A stretch of DNA of 64,000 nucleotides from Nocardia asteroides (lineage in GTDB: Bacteria; Actinomycetota; Actinomycetes; Mycobacteriales; Mycobacteriaceae): contig CP082844.1 of assembly GCA_019930625.1 (NCBI GenBank), forward strand, positions 3,286,001-3,350,000, written 5' to 3'. Below the pieces are notes generated by a model. The model was not told the DNA's origin, did not search any database, and worked only from the letters and a program-made list of their open reading frames with translations. The position numbers were made by a program, and so were the translations under genes. Shown here piece after piece: positions 19,759 through 28,377 of this stretch. Each line of letters starts with the position of its first letter. Within the stretch, counting starts at the first letter, position 1.

Positions 19759-20444
19759 TCCCCGGTCGCCGTGCGCAGCGCCGACCGGCACAGGTGGTCG
19801 GCGTGCCGGGTGGTTTCCGGTAGCCGGTAGTTCGGGGTCAGGGCGAGCACCTGGGCGCAGGCGGTGTCGAGGTCGATGCGGTGCCCCACGGAGACGAAGA
19901 CCGGTTTGACGCCGGTTCTGGTGCGCAGCGCACGCCCGACCACCGCTGCGTCGATGGTGATGGCGGTGGCCGCGCCGCGTTGCGGACCCGGCTCGGTGTA
20001 GTCGCCCCACACTGTCTTCGCGACGCCGATTGTCGGCACCCCGGTGAGCAGCCCGAGGTGGCAGGCGAGGCCGAAGCGCCGTGGATGGGCGAGTCCTTGC
20101 CCGTCGCAGACCAGCAGATCCGGTGCCGCGTCGAGCTTTTCGAGCGCGGCGAGGGTTGCCGGGATCTCACGGAAAGCGAGCAGTCCGGGCACGTAGGGGA
20201 AGGCGGCGGTCGCGTGCGCGACGGCCGAAGCGACCGGGCGGAGGGTGTCTGCCGCCAGGACGACTACCGCGGCGGCTACGGCGCTGTTGTCGCCATAGGC
20301 GGAGTCGAGTCCGGCGACGGTGCGGAACCGGGTGCCCGGTGGGGTGACCGGGGAAACCAGCGGCCGCAATTCGTCCTGCATCGCCATGGCCGATTCGGCG
20401 GTGGTGGGCCAGGACTCGCGATCGAGCGGCGGGAACCAGGGCAC
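19737..20444 (-). CDS. nfi: Endonuclease V (deoxyinosine-specific)
   Basis: A 235-residue endonuclease V, which nicks DNA one base 3' of deoxyinosine, or RNA inosine in some families. Motifs are intact: AGLDSAY with the metal-binding Asp, the PYVPGLLAFRE wedge, CDGQGLAHPRRFGLACHLG with the second Asp, and TIGVAK. The GTG at 20444 is the first start after the GNAT stop, 6 bp away, so it is the last gene of the rhlE-led minus operon. Its own stop overlaps the facing membrane-protein gene. As I recall, M. tuberculosis lacks this gene, making it a local addition to otherwise conserved order. Confidence 0.9.
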   Translation of the reverse strand: MPWFPPLDRESWPTTAESAMAMQDELRPLVSPVTPPGTRFRTVAGLDSAYGDNSAVAAAVVVLAADTLRPVASAVAHATAAFPYVPGLLAFREIPATLAALEKLDAAPDLLVCDGQGLAHPRRFGLACHLGLLTGVPTIGVAKTVWGDYTEPGPQRGAATAITIDAAVVGRALRTRTGVKPVFVSVGHRIDLDTACAQVLALTPNYRLPETTRHADHLCRSALRTATGDYSGSTP

Positions 20445-20449
20445 GCGCG

Positions 20450-20968
20450 CTACCGTGTTTCGGCGGCCAGCTTGCCGAGCGCGTCGCCTGCCAGCCGATA
20501 GACCGCCCATTCGTCCTGGGCTACGGCGCCGATCGACTCGTAGAAGTCGATCGAAGGCTGGTTCCAGGTCAGCACCGACCAGGCCACGCGGCTGTAGCCG
20601 TGGTCGACCGCCTCCTTCGCCAGGGCCGTGAGCAGCGCCTTGCCGTAGCCCTTGCCCCTGGTTTCCGGTTTGACGTACAGATCTTCCAGGTAGATGCCGT
20701 GCACGCCGTCCCAGGTGGAGAAGTTGAGGAACCAGATGGCGCAGCCGAGCAGCCCCGACTCGTCCGCGACCACGTGCGCGAACAACTTGGGCTCCGGCCC
20801 GAACAGCGCGGAGTGCAGCTGTGCGGTGGTGACCGTGCACTCCTGCCGCGCCTTCTCGTACTCGGCCAGGTCGTAGATCAGGTCGACCAAGGCGGGCACG
20901 TCCGATGCGACGGCGCGGCGCAGGACGGCGTCGCCGAGGTCGACGACGGGGGAGTCGGTTCGGGTCAC
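20450..20968 (-). CDS. GNAT family N-acetyltransferase
   Basis: A 172-residue acetyltransferase with the acetyl-CoA loop VKPETRGKGYGKAL near residue 100 and a typical SVLTWNQPSIDFYESIGA motif B. The LVDLIYDLAEYEKA start and the IYLEDLYVKPE strand resemble the diamine/thialysine acetyltransferase (SSAT) subgroup, so the substrate may be a small polyamine or amine; this is inference. GTG start overlaps the phosphatase stop by 4 bp (GTGA). Rv3216 is the positional equivalent. Confidence 0.85.
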   Translation of the reverse strand: MTRTDSPVVDLGDAVLRRAVASDVPALVDLIYDLAEYEKARQECTVTTAQLHSALFGPEPKLFAHVVADESGLLGCAIWFLNFSTWDGVHGIYLEDLYVKPETRGKGYGKALLTALAKEAVDHGYSRVAWSVLTWNQPSIDFYESIGAVAQDEWAVYRLAGDALGKLAAETR

Positions 20969-21570
20969 AGTGACGCTCCGTTGGGTACCAGATTGTGCGC
21001 GCGGATCGCGCGCACGTCGTGTTCGTAGCCGAGGACGGTCAGCGCGCCGGTCGCCATGGCGAATCGGCGGCCCTCCCGGATGTCGAATTCGGCCCAGCGG
21101 GCGATCAGCGCGCGGGAGAAGTGGCCGTGCCCCACCAGCACGATATCCCGCTCCGGCAGCACCGGCGCCACGGCGGCCAGTACCCGGTCGGCGCGTTCGC
21201 GCACCTGCCGCGCGGTCTCGCCGTCCGGGACCGGGCCGGTCCAGACGGTCCAGCCGGGCACGGACTCGCGGATCTGCGGGGTGGTCAGGCCCTCGTAGGC
21301 GCCGTAATCCCATTCGGCGAGGTCGTCGTCGACCACGGCGTCGGTGAGTTCGGCCAGCTCCGCCGTGCGCATCGCGCGTAGCCGAGGGCTGGTGCGCACC
21401 AAAGGGTTTCGCAGTCCCAGCGTGGCGAGCAAGACGCCCGCGGCCCTGGCCTGCTGCTCGCCGCGCTCGGTGAGCGGGAGGTCGGTGCGGCCGGTGTGCC
21501 GCCGCTGTGTGGACCAGCTGGTCTCGCCGTGGCGAAGCAGCACAACGCGGGCGTCGTCGAGTGCGGACAT
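20965..21570 (-). CDS. Histidine phosphatase family protein (Rv3214-like)
   Basis: A phosphoglycerate-mutase-fold phosphatase of about 201 residues. The catalytic LLRHGETSWS and the second His in LVGHGHFSR are present, as is the acid-site DLAEWDYGAYEG. Rv3214, first named gpm2, was shown to be a broad acid phosphatase rather than a mutase, and the same is likely here. I chose ATG 21570 (MSALDDARVVLL); a GTG at 21588 would add six residues. It lies mid-operon between the Ddn-like and GNAT genes. Confidence 0.85.
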   Translation of the reverse strand: MSALDDARVVLLRHGETSWSTQRRHTGRTDLPLTERGEQQARAAGVLLATLGLRNPLVRTSPRLRAMRTAELAELTDAVVDDDLAEWDYGAYEGLTTPQIRESVPGWTVWTGPVPDGETARQVRERADRVLAAVAPVLPERDIVLVGHGHFSRALIARWAEFDIREGRRFAMATGALTVLGYEHDVRAIRAHNLVPNGASL

Positions 21571-21618
21571 GTCTCCATGATGGTGCACCGATGATCATGG
21601 TGCGCCACGCGTCGTGGA

Positions 21619-22155
21619 TCAGGCGTTCGACGCCGTACCCGCGACCGGGCCGAGCGGTTCACCGATCTCGAGCACCACCAGCGGCAGCGGTCGCGAAACC
21701 TTGGCCTGGTAGTCCGCGAGCAGCGGATTGTTCGCTGCCACCCAGCTCGCGAATTCGTCGTACTCGGCGCCCTCGAGTGCCCGCGCCCTGCCTCGGTACA
21801 CCGTTTGCCCGAACTCGATGGTGACGTTCGGATCGGCTTTCACGTTGTGGTACCAAGCCGGATATCTGTCCTCGATGAACGAACTCACATACAGGGTTTC
21901 GCCGCGGCGCAACACGCCCAGTGGTACGAGGTGGCGCTTGCCGCTCTTGGCGCCGGTGGTGGTGAGCAGCACCAGTTCACCGCCTTCATAGGCGCCGCCG
22001 ACCTTGCCCGCGTTGTCGCGGAACTCCTGGATCACGCCGTCGTTCCACCTGGCGATCTCTTCTTCGGAGTACTCCCGGTTCCACGGCGCGTCCGGATCGT
22101 CGTAGGACGTGGTCGCGGGCTTCGATCCGTCCGCGGTGGCTTCGATTTCGCTCAT
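21619..22155 (-). CDS. F420-dependent nitroreductase-family protein (Ddn-like)
   Basis: 178 residues of the flavin/deazaflavin oxidoreductase split-beta-barrel family. GELVLLTTTGAKSGKRHLVPL is the hallmark F420-phosphate-binding strand-loop, followed by YPAWYHNVKADPNVTIEFG. Members reduce quinones or nitro-compounds, or act on unknown substrates with F420H2; mycobacterial Ddn activates pretomanid. Natural substrate is unknown. It is co-oriented with its neighbours in the rhlE-led operon, 48 bp before the phosphatase start and 40 bp after the propeller gene. Confidence 0.88.
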   Translation of the reverse strand: MSEIEATADGSKPATTSYDDPDAPWNREYSEEEIARWNDGVIQEFRDNAGKVGGAYEGGELVLLTTTGAKSGKRHLVPLGVLRRGETLYVSSFIEDRYPAWYHNVKADPNVTIEFGQTVYRGRARALEGAEYDEFASWVAANNPLLADYQAKVSRPLPLVVLEIGEPLGPVAGTASNA

Positions 22156-22195
22156 TCCCTCAGTCTGCCTCGAGGCACCGACAGATTCGGCGGCG

Positions 22196-23425
22196 TCACC
22201 CCAACGCGTGCAGTTGTGCGTCGCGAAGTTCGAGCACGGTGTTCCCGACCACGGTGAGGGAGATCGGACTGCCGGTGTAGCCGGGCCGCTCCACCGGGAT
22301 GCGCCCTGCTTCGGCTCCGGTGGCCGGGTCGAGGACAGTGAACGCGCCCGCGGTGGGCAGCAGCAGTTTTCCTGCCATGAGCGCCGGTGATCCGAGGGCT
22401 CGGCCCGCGGTCCACAGCGGGTCGAACGTGCTGCCGTTCAACGCGATCACGCTGTTCCCGGTGAAGACCAGATAAGCGGACCCGATGCGGGTGGTGGTCG
22501 CCGCGCTGCTCAGCGGCGCCGAAAGCTGATGCGTCACAATCGGATTGCCGTTGCCGTCGTAGACGGCCAGGCGCGGCGGAAGCGGTTCGGCGCCTGCCGC
22601 GATACCGGGGAAGTAGAGCACGATCCGGCTGTCGGACACCGCGACCACCCTGGCCTCGGCGGAATCCGCTCCGGGACCGGTCAATACGTGCGAGCCGTGC
22701 TCCTCGGGCACCGTGTTGTCCTTGGGCGCCGGGTTGAGCACGGTGAGCCGGGCGGCCGGGTCGGCGGGGCAGCGCTCCAGCACGGCGAGCCGAGACGGGC
22801 TGGAGCCGGACGACAGCAGTGTGCAGCCTTTGCGTGGCTGGGTCTTGACGTTCACCGGTGCGTCGACGAAGCCGTACTCCACGGTGCGCACCAGGTCCGA
22901 GCGCCACATCTCCAGCCGCTGCGCTCCCTGCGCGAGGAGGTAGGTGCCGTCGACCGACAGCCGCACGTCCTGGTCCATGTAGCTGCTACGAGCTGTGCGA
23001 CGGGCGCCGCTGTCGCCGGCCAGCATCGTGGCCTGGCTGCAGCCGCGCTCGTCGCGGTAGACCGCGATCACCATGCCGTATTGGCCTTCGACGCCGCACA
23101 GCGGCAGGTCGCGCCGATATTTCCAGAGCTGGTCGCCGGTGCGCGGATCGCGGCCGGTGACCGTGTGCTCGTCGCCGGTCACCGCGACGCCGCCGGACAC
23201 GAGCGCTCGCGCGCTCGCGCCGTCCGGCGCGCGCCACAGTTCACGCAGCGAGGTCGGCAGCTGATCGGCCGCCGCTGGCGTCGGCACCGTGGACGACGCG
23301 GTCACCGATTCGGTGCCGTGCGCGTCCCCGCGCACCCAGACCACGAGCCCCGCGATCACGACGAGAACCGCGATCGCGACTGCGGAGATGATGTCGGCGC
23401 GCGTCCGCCGCTCGGGTGCGAGCAC
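22196..23425 (-). CDS. Membrane-anchored PQQ-like beta-propeller protein (Rv3212-like)
   Basis: 409 residues. A single N-terminal membrane helix (about 13-31, AVAIAVLVVIAGLVVWV) places the rest outside the cell. The body has repeated short beta motifs of the PQQ/quinoprotein type such as TGRDPRTGDQLWKYR, AGRALGSPALMAGKLLLP and LDPATGAEAGRI, without PQQ-binding or enzyme residues I can identify, so it is likely a structural or sensory propeller. Rv3212 occupies the same place. It follows rhlE by 27 bp. Function unknown, possibly cell-envelope related. Confidence 0.8.
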   Translation of the reverse strand: MLAPERRTRADIISAVAIAVLVVIAGLVVWVRGDAHGTESVTASSTVPTPAAADQLPTSLRELWRAPDGASARALVSGGVAVTGDEHTVTGRDPRTGDQLWKYRRDLPLCGVEGQYGMVIAVYRDERGCSQATMLAGDSGARRTARSSYMDQDVRLSVDGTYLLAQGAQRLEMWRSDLVRTVEYGFVDAPVNVKTQPRKGCTLLSSGSSPSRLAVLERCPADPAARLTVLNPAPKDNTVPEEHGSHVLTGPGADSAEARVVAVSDSRIVLYFPGIAAGAEPLPPRLAVYDGNGNPIVTHQLSAPLSSAATTTRIGSAYLVFTGNSVIALNGSTFDPLWTAGRALGSPALMAGKLLLPTAGAFTVLDPATGAEAGRIPVERPGYTGSPISLTVVGNTVLELRDAQLHALG

Positions 23426-23452
23426 GAGTGCGAGACTAGCCGATCCGGGCGA

Positions 23453-25243
23453 TCAGGCCGATGCGGCCGTCGCGGGCTCGGCCGCGCTCCCGGTGTCCTC
23501 GGCCGCCGCTTCGCCTTCGCCGGAGCGACGGCGCCTGCGCCGACGGCGAGCGGGCCGGTCGGCCGATCCGGTCTCGTCCGCGTCGTTGTGGTCCTCGTTG
23601 TTGCCGTCGGCGTTGTTGCCGCTGGCGTTGTTGCCGCTGGAGTCGTTCCTGTCGGCGTCGCTGTCGCCCGAGGCGTCGGTGCTCGACTCGTCGGCGGCGG
23701 TGTTGTCCGTCGCGTCGGTCGTCTTGCGCCGCCTGCGCCTGCGGCGGGCGGGCTTGTCGGCCTCGTCGGCTGTCTGCTCCGGGCCCGTCGCCTCGTCACC
23801 GGCGGGAGTCTCGGTGTCGGCCGTGTCGGTGGCGTTCACCGCGCCGTCGATCGGCTGACCACCACGGGTGCGCCTGCGATTGCGCTTGCGCGGAGTGCGG
23901 GCGGGGCGTTCGACGACGACCGCCTCCGGGTCGCGTTCCGGCTTCGCCGTGCGCACGACACCGGTCACGCCCTCGGGAATACCGAGATCCGAGTACAGGT
24001 GCGGCGAGCGCGAGTACGTCTCGACCGGCTCGGGGATGCCGAGTCCGAGCGCGCTGTTGATCGCCGACCAGCGGTTGAGCTCGTCCCAGTCGATCAAGGT
24101 CACCGCGACGCCGGTGCGTCCGGCCCGGCCGGTCCGCCCGATCCGGTGCACGTAGGTCTTCTCGTCCTCCGGGCACTGGTAATTGACGACGTGCGTGACG
24201 TCATCGATGTCGATGCCGCGCGCCGCGACGTCGGTCGCGACCAGCACGTCGATGGCGCCCTTGCGGAACTTGGTCAGCGCCTTCTCCCGGGCGATCTGCC
24301 CGAGGTCGCCGTGCACCGCGCCGACCGCGAACCCGCGCTCGGCGAGATCGTCGGCCACTTTCTGCGCGGTGCGCTTGGTGCGCGTGAAGATCATCGTGGC
24401 GCCGCGGCTCTCGGCCTGAAGTATCCGGGCGATCAGCTCGCTCTTGTCCAGGGCGTGTGCGCGATAGACGAACTGCGCGGTGCGGTCGTGCACCGCCGAA
24501 TCGTGCGGCTCCTCGGCCCGGATATGCGTCGGGCGGGACAGGAAGGTGCGCGCCAAGGTGATGATCGGACCCGGCATGGTCGCCGAGAAGAGCATGGTCT
24601 GGCGCTTGTCCGGGACCATGCCGAGGATGCGTTCGATATCCGGGAGGAAGCCCAGGTCGAGCATCTCGTCGGCCTCGTCCAGCACGAGCACGCCGACCTT
24701 GCCGAGGATCAGGTGCTGCTGATCGGCCAGATCCAGGAGGCGGCCGGGCGTGCCGACCACCACGTCGACACCGGAGCGCAGCGCCGCGATCTGCGCCTCG
24801 TAGGGGCGGCCGCCGTAGATGGAGGCGACGCGCAGCGGTCCCTGGTGGTTGGTCAGGTACTTGCTCGCGTTCTCCAGATCCTTGGTGACCTGGATGCACA
24901 GCTCGCGCGTCGGCACGATGATCAGCGCTCGCGGCGTGCCGTCCAGCGGTGTGGTGCCGGTATCCGCGGTCGCGATCCGGTGCAGCAGCGGCACGCCGAA
25001 TCCGAAGGTCTTACCCATGCCGGTGCGGGCCTGACCGATGAGATCCTCCCCCGCGAGCGCCAGCGGGAGGGTCAGTTCTTGAATGGCGAAAGTACGTTCG
25101 ATTCCCATCTCGCCGAGTGCGCGGACGATTTCCGCGCGCACGCCCAATTCGGCGAAAGTCGGGGCGGTATGCGTTGCGTCCAGTTCGGCCGTCAACAGGG
25201 TCTCCGCCAGTCCCGGTTCCTGATCGACTGTGATCTTGCTCAG
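23453..25243 (-). CDS. rhlE: ATP-dependent RNA helicase RhlE (DEAD-box)
   Basis: An RNA-remodelling helicase for ribosome assembly and RNA decay, especially in the cold. Core motifs: Q motif before AIQELTLPLAL, Walker A ARTGMGKT, LVLDEADEML, SATMPG, and HRIGRTGRAG. The C-terminal ~170 residues are low-complexity, with blocks of Arg alternating with an Asn/Asp/Ser-rich stretch (for example SGNNASGNNADGNNEDHND), probably a disordered RNA-binding tail. I set the start at CTG 25243 (reading LSKITVDQEPG), 7 nt after GAGGAAGG. The only canonical in-frame start upstream is ATG 25336, which lacks a Shine-Dalgarno and adds an odd basic segment. It heads the six-gene operon down to nfi. Confidence 0.88.
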   Translation of the reverse strand: MSKITVDQEPGLAETLLTAELDATHTAPTFAELGVRAEIVRALGEMGIERTFAIQELTLPLALAGEDLIGQARTGMGKTFGFGVPLLHRIATADTGTTPLDGTPRALIIVPTRELCIQVTKDLENASKYLTNHQGPLRVASIYGGRPYEAQIAALRSGVDVVVGTPGRLLDLADQQHLILGKVGVLVLDEADEMLDLGFLPDIERILGMVPDKRQTMLFSATMPGPIITLARTFLSRPTHIRAEEPHDSAVHDRTAQFVYRAHALDKSELIARILQAESRGATMIFTRTKRTAQKVADDLAERGFAVGAVHGDLGQIAREKALTKFRKGAIDVLVATDVAARGIDIDDVTHVVNYQCPEDEKTYVHRIGRTGRAGRTGVAVTLIDWDELNRWSAINSALGLGIPEPVETYSRSPHLYSDLGIPEGVTGVVRTAKPERDPEAVVVERPARTPRKRNRRRTRGGQPIDGAVNATDTADTETPAGDEATGPEQTADEADKPARRRRRRRKTTDATDNTAADESSTDASGDSDADRNDSSGNNASGNNADGNNEDHNDADETGSADRPARRRRRRRRSGEGEAAAEDTGSAAEPATAASA

Positions 25244-25671
25244 GTTCGTGCCTTCCTCGTAATCACGTCCCGCGCGCACGAGGTGGGGCGGACCGGGCGG
25301 TCCACGACGACCACGACTCCGCAGGCGATACTCCACCCGGCCACGCTCCGGATGCCGGGCGCCTGCCCCGAAAAGCGGCGGCTACCTCGCAAAACATCGG
25401 CGCGGCGCACTGGTGACGCGGATCTGGTGCGCGCACATTTTCCTGTCCAACGAAAACTTCGCACTCGAAACCGGTCGGCGGTCGTAGCGGCGTCCCCGCG
25501 GTGTGCGTGAGCGCGACGTCCGGCAACTCCGTCGAGCGAAACTTTCGTTGTCCGAGGTGATTGTAGCGTGATATTGTTCCTCGCTCGAATTGCCACTGCG
25601 GCGCGCTGTGGAAAATCGTGATTCCCGCACCTCGCTTTCGCCGCGCCGGGCGCCGACGTACGCTGCGCGAC
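25244..25671. other. Intergenic region between rhlE and the SCO6745-family gene
   Basis: About 430 bp between divergent genes, with an AT-richer middle (25540-25590). It holds a candidate promoter for rhlE, implying a leader of roughly 310 nt. Open frames here look like noise. Confidence 0.55.
25560..25589 (-). promoter_or_regulatory. Candidate rhlE promoter
   Basis: On the rhlE strand TTCGAG and TACAAT are separated by 18 bp, a good -10 with a weak -35 of primary-sigma type. The predicted start lies about 310 nt before the rhlE coding region. Confidence 0.4.
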
Positions 25672-26529
25672 ATGGCAATTCATCCGGCGCGTCAAATCTG
25701 GGCGACGCTCGAACCGTTACACGATGTCGTCTATTTCGGAACCGGCGTCAAGGAGGCGGGCCTCGGCATCGGCTTGCGCGGCTACTGGCAGACCTACTTC
25801 GCGTTCCGCGCCGCGCCGCTGGGAGCGGTGACGCCCGCGACGGTGCGGGCGGCTTTCGCCGGATTCCACCCCGACATGGTGCATCGCGCGCTGCCGGAGG
25901 CGTGGCAGCGGGCGACGCCGCAGCAGTGTCTGGACGCCCGGCTCGAGCTGGCCACCGGGTTGCTGCGTGGCGTCGGTGCGGGTGACGCGGTGTGCGCTCG
26001 GGCGGTCGAGCTGCTCGCGCCGGCGCAGCGTGCCGCCGATCCCACCGGGCGGGTGCTGTTCGCCGCGAACGCGGACCTGCCGCTGCCCGCCGATCCGGTG
26101 GCCGCGCTGTGGCAGCTGGCCACCTCGCTGCGCGAACATCGCGGTGACGGTCATGTCGCGGCTCTGGTCACCCACGGCCTGACCGGGCGTCAAGCGCTGG
26201 TCGCGCAGGTGGCCGCGGGCAAGGCGCCGGAATCGGTGATGCGGCCCGCGCGCGGGGTGTCGGAGGCGGAGTGGGCGGATGCTTTCGACGAGTTGCGCGC
26301 TCGGGGCGCGGTCGGCGGAGAGCCGGTCACCCCGACTCTCACCAGCAGCGGGGCCGCATTGCTGGCCCAAGTGGAGGCTGAGACCGACGAAGCGGCGTGG
26401 ACCGGCGCGCTCGCGACGCTGTCGGCCGACGCGATCACGGAGCTGACCACATCGCTCGAGCCCCTGGTGCGCAGGGTGCAGGAGGCGGTGGTGCCGCCGC
26501 TCAACCCGGTCGGCATGGGGCCGCGGTAG
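25672..26529 (+). CDS. SCO6745-family protein (helix-turn-helix-like, unknown role)
   Basis: 285 residues of the actinobacterial family named after SCO6745. Typical are the N-terminal PARQIWATLEPLHDVVYF, GLRGYWQTYFAFRAAPLG, and the C-terminal winged-helix-like segment ADAFDELRARGAVGGEPVTPTLTSSGAALLAQVEAETD. Members are usually annotated as hypothetical, and DNA binding has not been established to my knowledge. No membrane segment. It heads a plus-strand group with a hydrolase (57 bp on) and a ferritin-like protein. Confidence 0.8.
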   Translation: MAIHPARQIWATLEPLHDVVYFGTGVKEAGLGIGLRGYWQTYFAFRAAPLGAVTPATVRAAFAGFHPDMVHRALPEAWQRATPQQCLDARLELATGLLRGVGAGDAVCARAVELLAPAQRAADPTGRVLFAANADLPLPADPVAALWQLATSLREHRGDGHVAALVTHGLTGRQALVAQVAAGKAPESVMRPARGVSEAEWADAFDELRARGAVGGEPVTPTLTSSGAALLAQVEAETDEAAWTGALATLSADAITELTTSLEPLVRRVQEAVVPPLNPVGMGPR

Positions 26530-26586
26530 CGCGATCGGCGGAGTTGCCTGTTACCGGCGGTACCGGTATGTGAGACTCTCTTCGGT

Positions 26587-27642
26587 GTGAGCCTTGCCGA
26601 CACTGTCACCCTCGCCGCACGCAACGCGTGGGCACTGACCTTCGGCTCCGGCATCGAGGCGCCGGACCCGACTCCCACGACGGTGCTGTGGGACCGGCCG
26701 CACCGGCAACTGCGACGGTTCGAGCGAGCGGACGCGCACGCACCGCACGACGATTCGGCCGTCCTGCTGGTTCCGCCGCTCGCCGCGCCCGCCACCTGTT
26801 TCGATCTGCGGCCCGATCAAAGCCTGGCACGTTTCCTGCTGGAGATCGGCCGCCGCCCGTACGTGGTCGACTACGGCGAGATCACCTTCGCCGACCGGCG
26901 CATGGGCTTCGAGGACTGGACCGACGACATCCTGCCGGAGGCGGTGCTGCGCACCAGCGCCGATCGCGACGGAGGTCCGGTCGATCTGGTCGGCTGGTCG
27001 CTCGGCGGCACGCTGTCCCTGCTGACCGCGGCGGCCCACCCGGAGCTGCCGATCCGATCCATCACGGCCGTCGGCTCGCCGCTGGACTACGACCGGATGA
27101 CCGGCGTTCCGCAGTTGCGCGCGGTCGCGAAGCTCACGGGCGGCCGGGTCACCTCGACTGTCGTCCGCGCGGCCGGTGGCGTTCCTGCGACACTGACTCG
27201 AATCGGCTACAAAGTCACCGCCTGGGATCGCGAACTGACCCGGCCGTGGTTCGTCGCGAGCAATATCGCGCGCACCGAGGCGCTGGCGAAGATGGAGACG
27301 ATCGACCGGTTCATGGCCGCGATGCCCGGGTATCCCGGCCGTTTCTACGGGCAGTTGTGGGGACGGTTCATCCTCGCCAACGACATCGGGCGTGGGGTCG
27401 TCCAACTGGGCGGACGCCGGATCGAGCTGGCGAAAGTGACCGCGCCGGTCCTGCTGGTCGGCGGACCCTCCGACGTGATCACCCCGGCTCCGGCCGTCGA
27501 AGCGGGCGCCGGTGTGCTCACCGGAGCGGCGGCCGTTCGCTACGAGACCGCGCCCGGCAGCCACCTGGGCATCCTGGCCGGACCGACCGCGCGTGACACG
27601 ACATGGAGTTATTTGGAGAAGTTCCTGGCCGAGCCCGCCTGA
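26587..27642 (+). CDS. Alpha/beta hydrolase, PHA synthase/lipase-like
   Basis: 351 residues with the alpha/beta hydrolase fold. The nucleophile elbow is GWSLGG (Ser near residue 140), the acid is probably Asp in GGPSDVITP, and the base is His in APGSHLG. The long N-terminus and VPPLAAPATCFDLRPDQSLARFLLEIGRRPYVVDYG stretch resemble polyhydroxyalkanoate synthase-type hydrolases, but the usual Cys nucleophile is Ser here, so an esterase or thioesterase is more likely. Start is the GTG at 26587 shortly after the previous gene. Confidence 0.82.
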   Translation: MSLADTVTLAARNAWALTFGSGIEAPDPTPTTVLWDRPHRQLRRFERADAHAPHDDSAVLLVPPLAAPATCFDLRPDQSLARFLLEIGRRPYVVDYGEITFADRRMGFEDWTDDILPEAVLRTSADRDGGPVDLVGWSLGGTLSLLTAAAHPELPIRSITAVGSPLDYDRMTGVPQLRAVAKLTGGRVTSTVVRAAGGVPATLTRIGYKVTAWDRELTRPWFVASNIARTEALAKMETIDRFMAAMPGYPGRFYGQLWGRFILANDIGRGVVQLGGRRIELAKVTAPVLLVGGPSDVITPAPAVEAGAGVLTGAAAVRYETAPGSHLGILAGPTARDTTWSYLEKFLAEPA

Positions 27643-27648
27643 GCCACG

Positions 27649-28371
27649 GTGAGTATTACGCTGGGGCCCATGGGAGCACAGTCACCTGCCGCGTTAGGTG
27701 TTTCGTCGACCGACCCAGCAAGCCTCTCCATCCCCGCGAGCCATCCCGGTGTGACCGATCTGTTCGCTGTGCTCGCGTACGGCGAGATCTCCGCGTTCTA
27801 TCGGCTGGCGGAGGAGGCCAAGCTGTCGCCGACCCTGCGGGGCAAAGTGGCGGTCGCGACCATGGCCGCGGCCGAGATGGAGCATTTCAAGACGCTGGAG
27901 TCCGCGCTCGCCGCGCGCGGCGCCGATGTCTTCGACGCCATGGCGCCGTTCGTGCGGGCGCTGGACGACTACCACGTCTCCACCGACCCCTCCACGTGGC
28001 TCGAGTCGATGGTGAAGTTCTACGTCGGTGACGGCATCGCCGCGGACTTCTACACCGAGATCGCGGGCGCGCTGACGCCCGACGTCGCGGCGGTGGTGCG
28101 CGACGTGCTCGCCGAGACCAGCCACTCGGAGTTCGTCGTCGAGGAGGTCCGCCGAGCGGTCACCGAGAGCCGCTCCGAACGCGACCGGCTCACCCTCTGG
28201 GGAAGGCGGCTGCTGGGCGAGGCGATCACGCAAGCCCAGTTCGTGATGGCGCAGCGCGACGAACTCACCGATCTGGTCCTCACCGCCACCGGTGATCTCA
28301 ACGGGATCGCGGCGCTGTTCGAGCGGATGCAGGACAGTCACGCCGAGCGCATGGCGGTACTCGGCATCTGA
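27649..28371 (+). CDS. Ferritin-like fold protein, MiaE/Rv3210c-like
   Basis: About 240 residues, mostly helical. Carboxylate/His pairs of the ferritin-like diiron superfamily are visible: YGEISAFYR, AEMEHFKTLES, GDGIAADFYTEIAG and ETSHSEFVVEE. This pattern resembles tRNA hydroxylase MiaE and the conserved Rv3210c family, whose function is not settled. GTG 27649 is the longest start; ATG 27670 (MGAQSPAALG) is equally plausible. It lies 6 bp after the hydrolase gene and is clearly co-transcribed with it, ending 6 bp before the opposing HTH regulator gene. Confidence 0.82.
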   Translation: MSITLGPMGAQSPAALGVSSTDPASLSIPASHPGVTDLFAVLAYGEISAFYRLAEEAKLSPTLRGKVAVATMAAAEMEHFKTLESALAARGADVFDAMAPFVRALDDYHVSTDPSTWLESMVKFYVGDGIAADFYTEIAGALTPDVAAVVRDVLAETSHSEFVVEEVRRAVTESRSERDRLTLWGRRLLGEAITQAQFVMAQRDELTDLVLTATGDLNGIAALFERMQDSHAERMAVLGI

Positions 28372-28377
28372 GCGCGG

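Noticed and set aside
22529..25510. 993-codon open frame on the plus strand
   Set aside because: Antisense shadow of rhlE and the propeller gene, with no domain, Arg/His/Ala-rich nonsense composition; typical of high-GC DNA.
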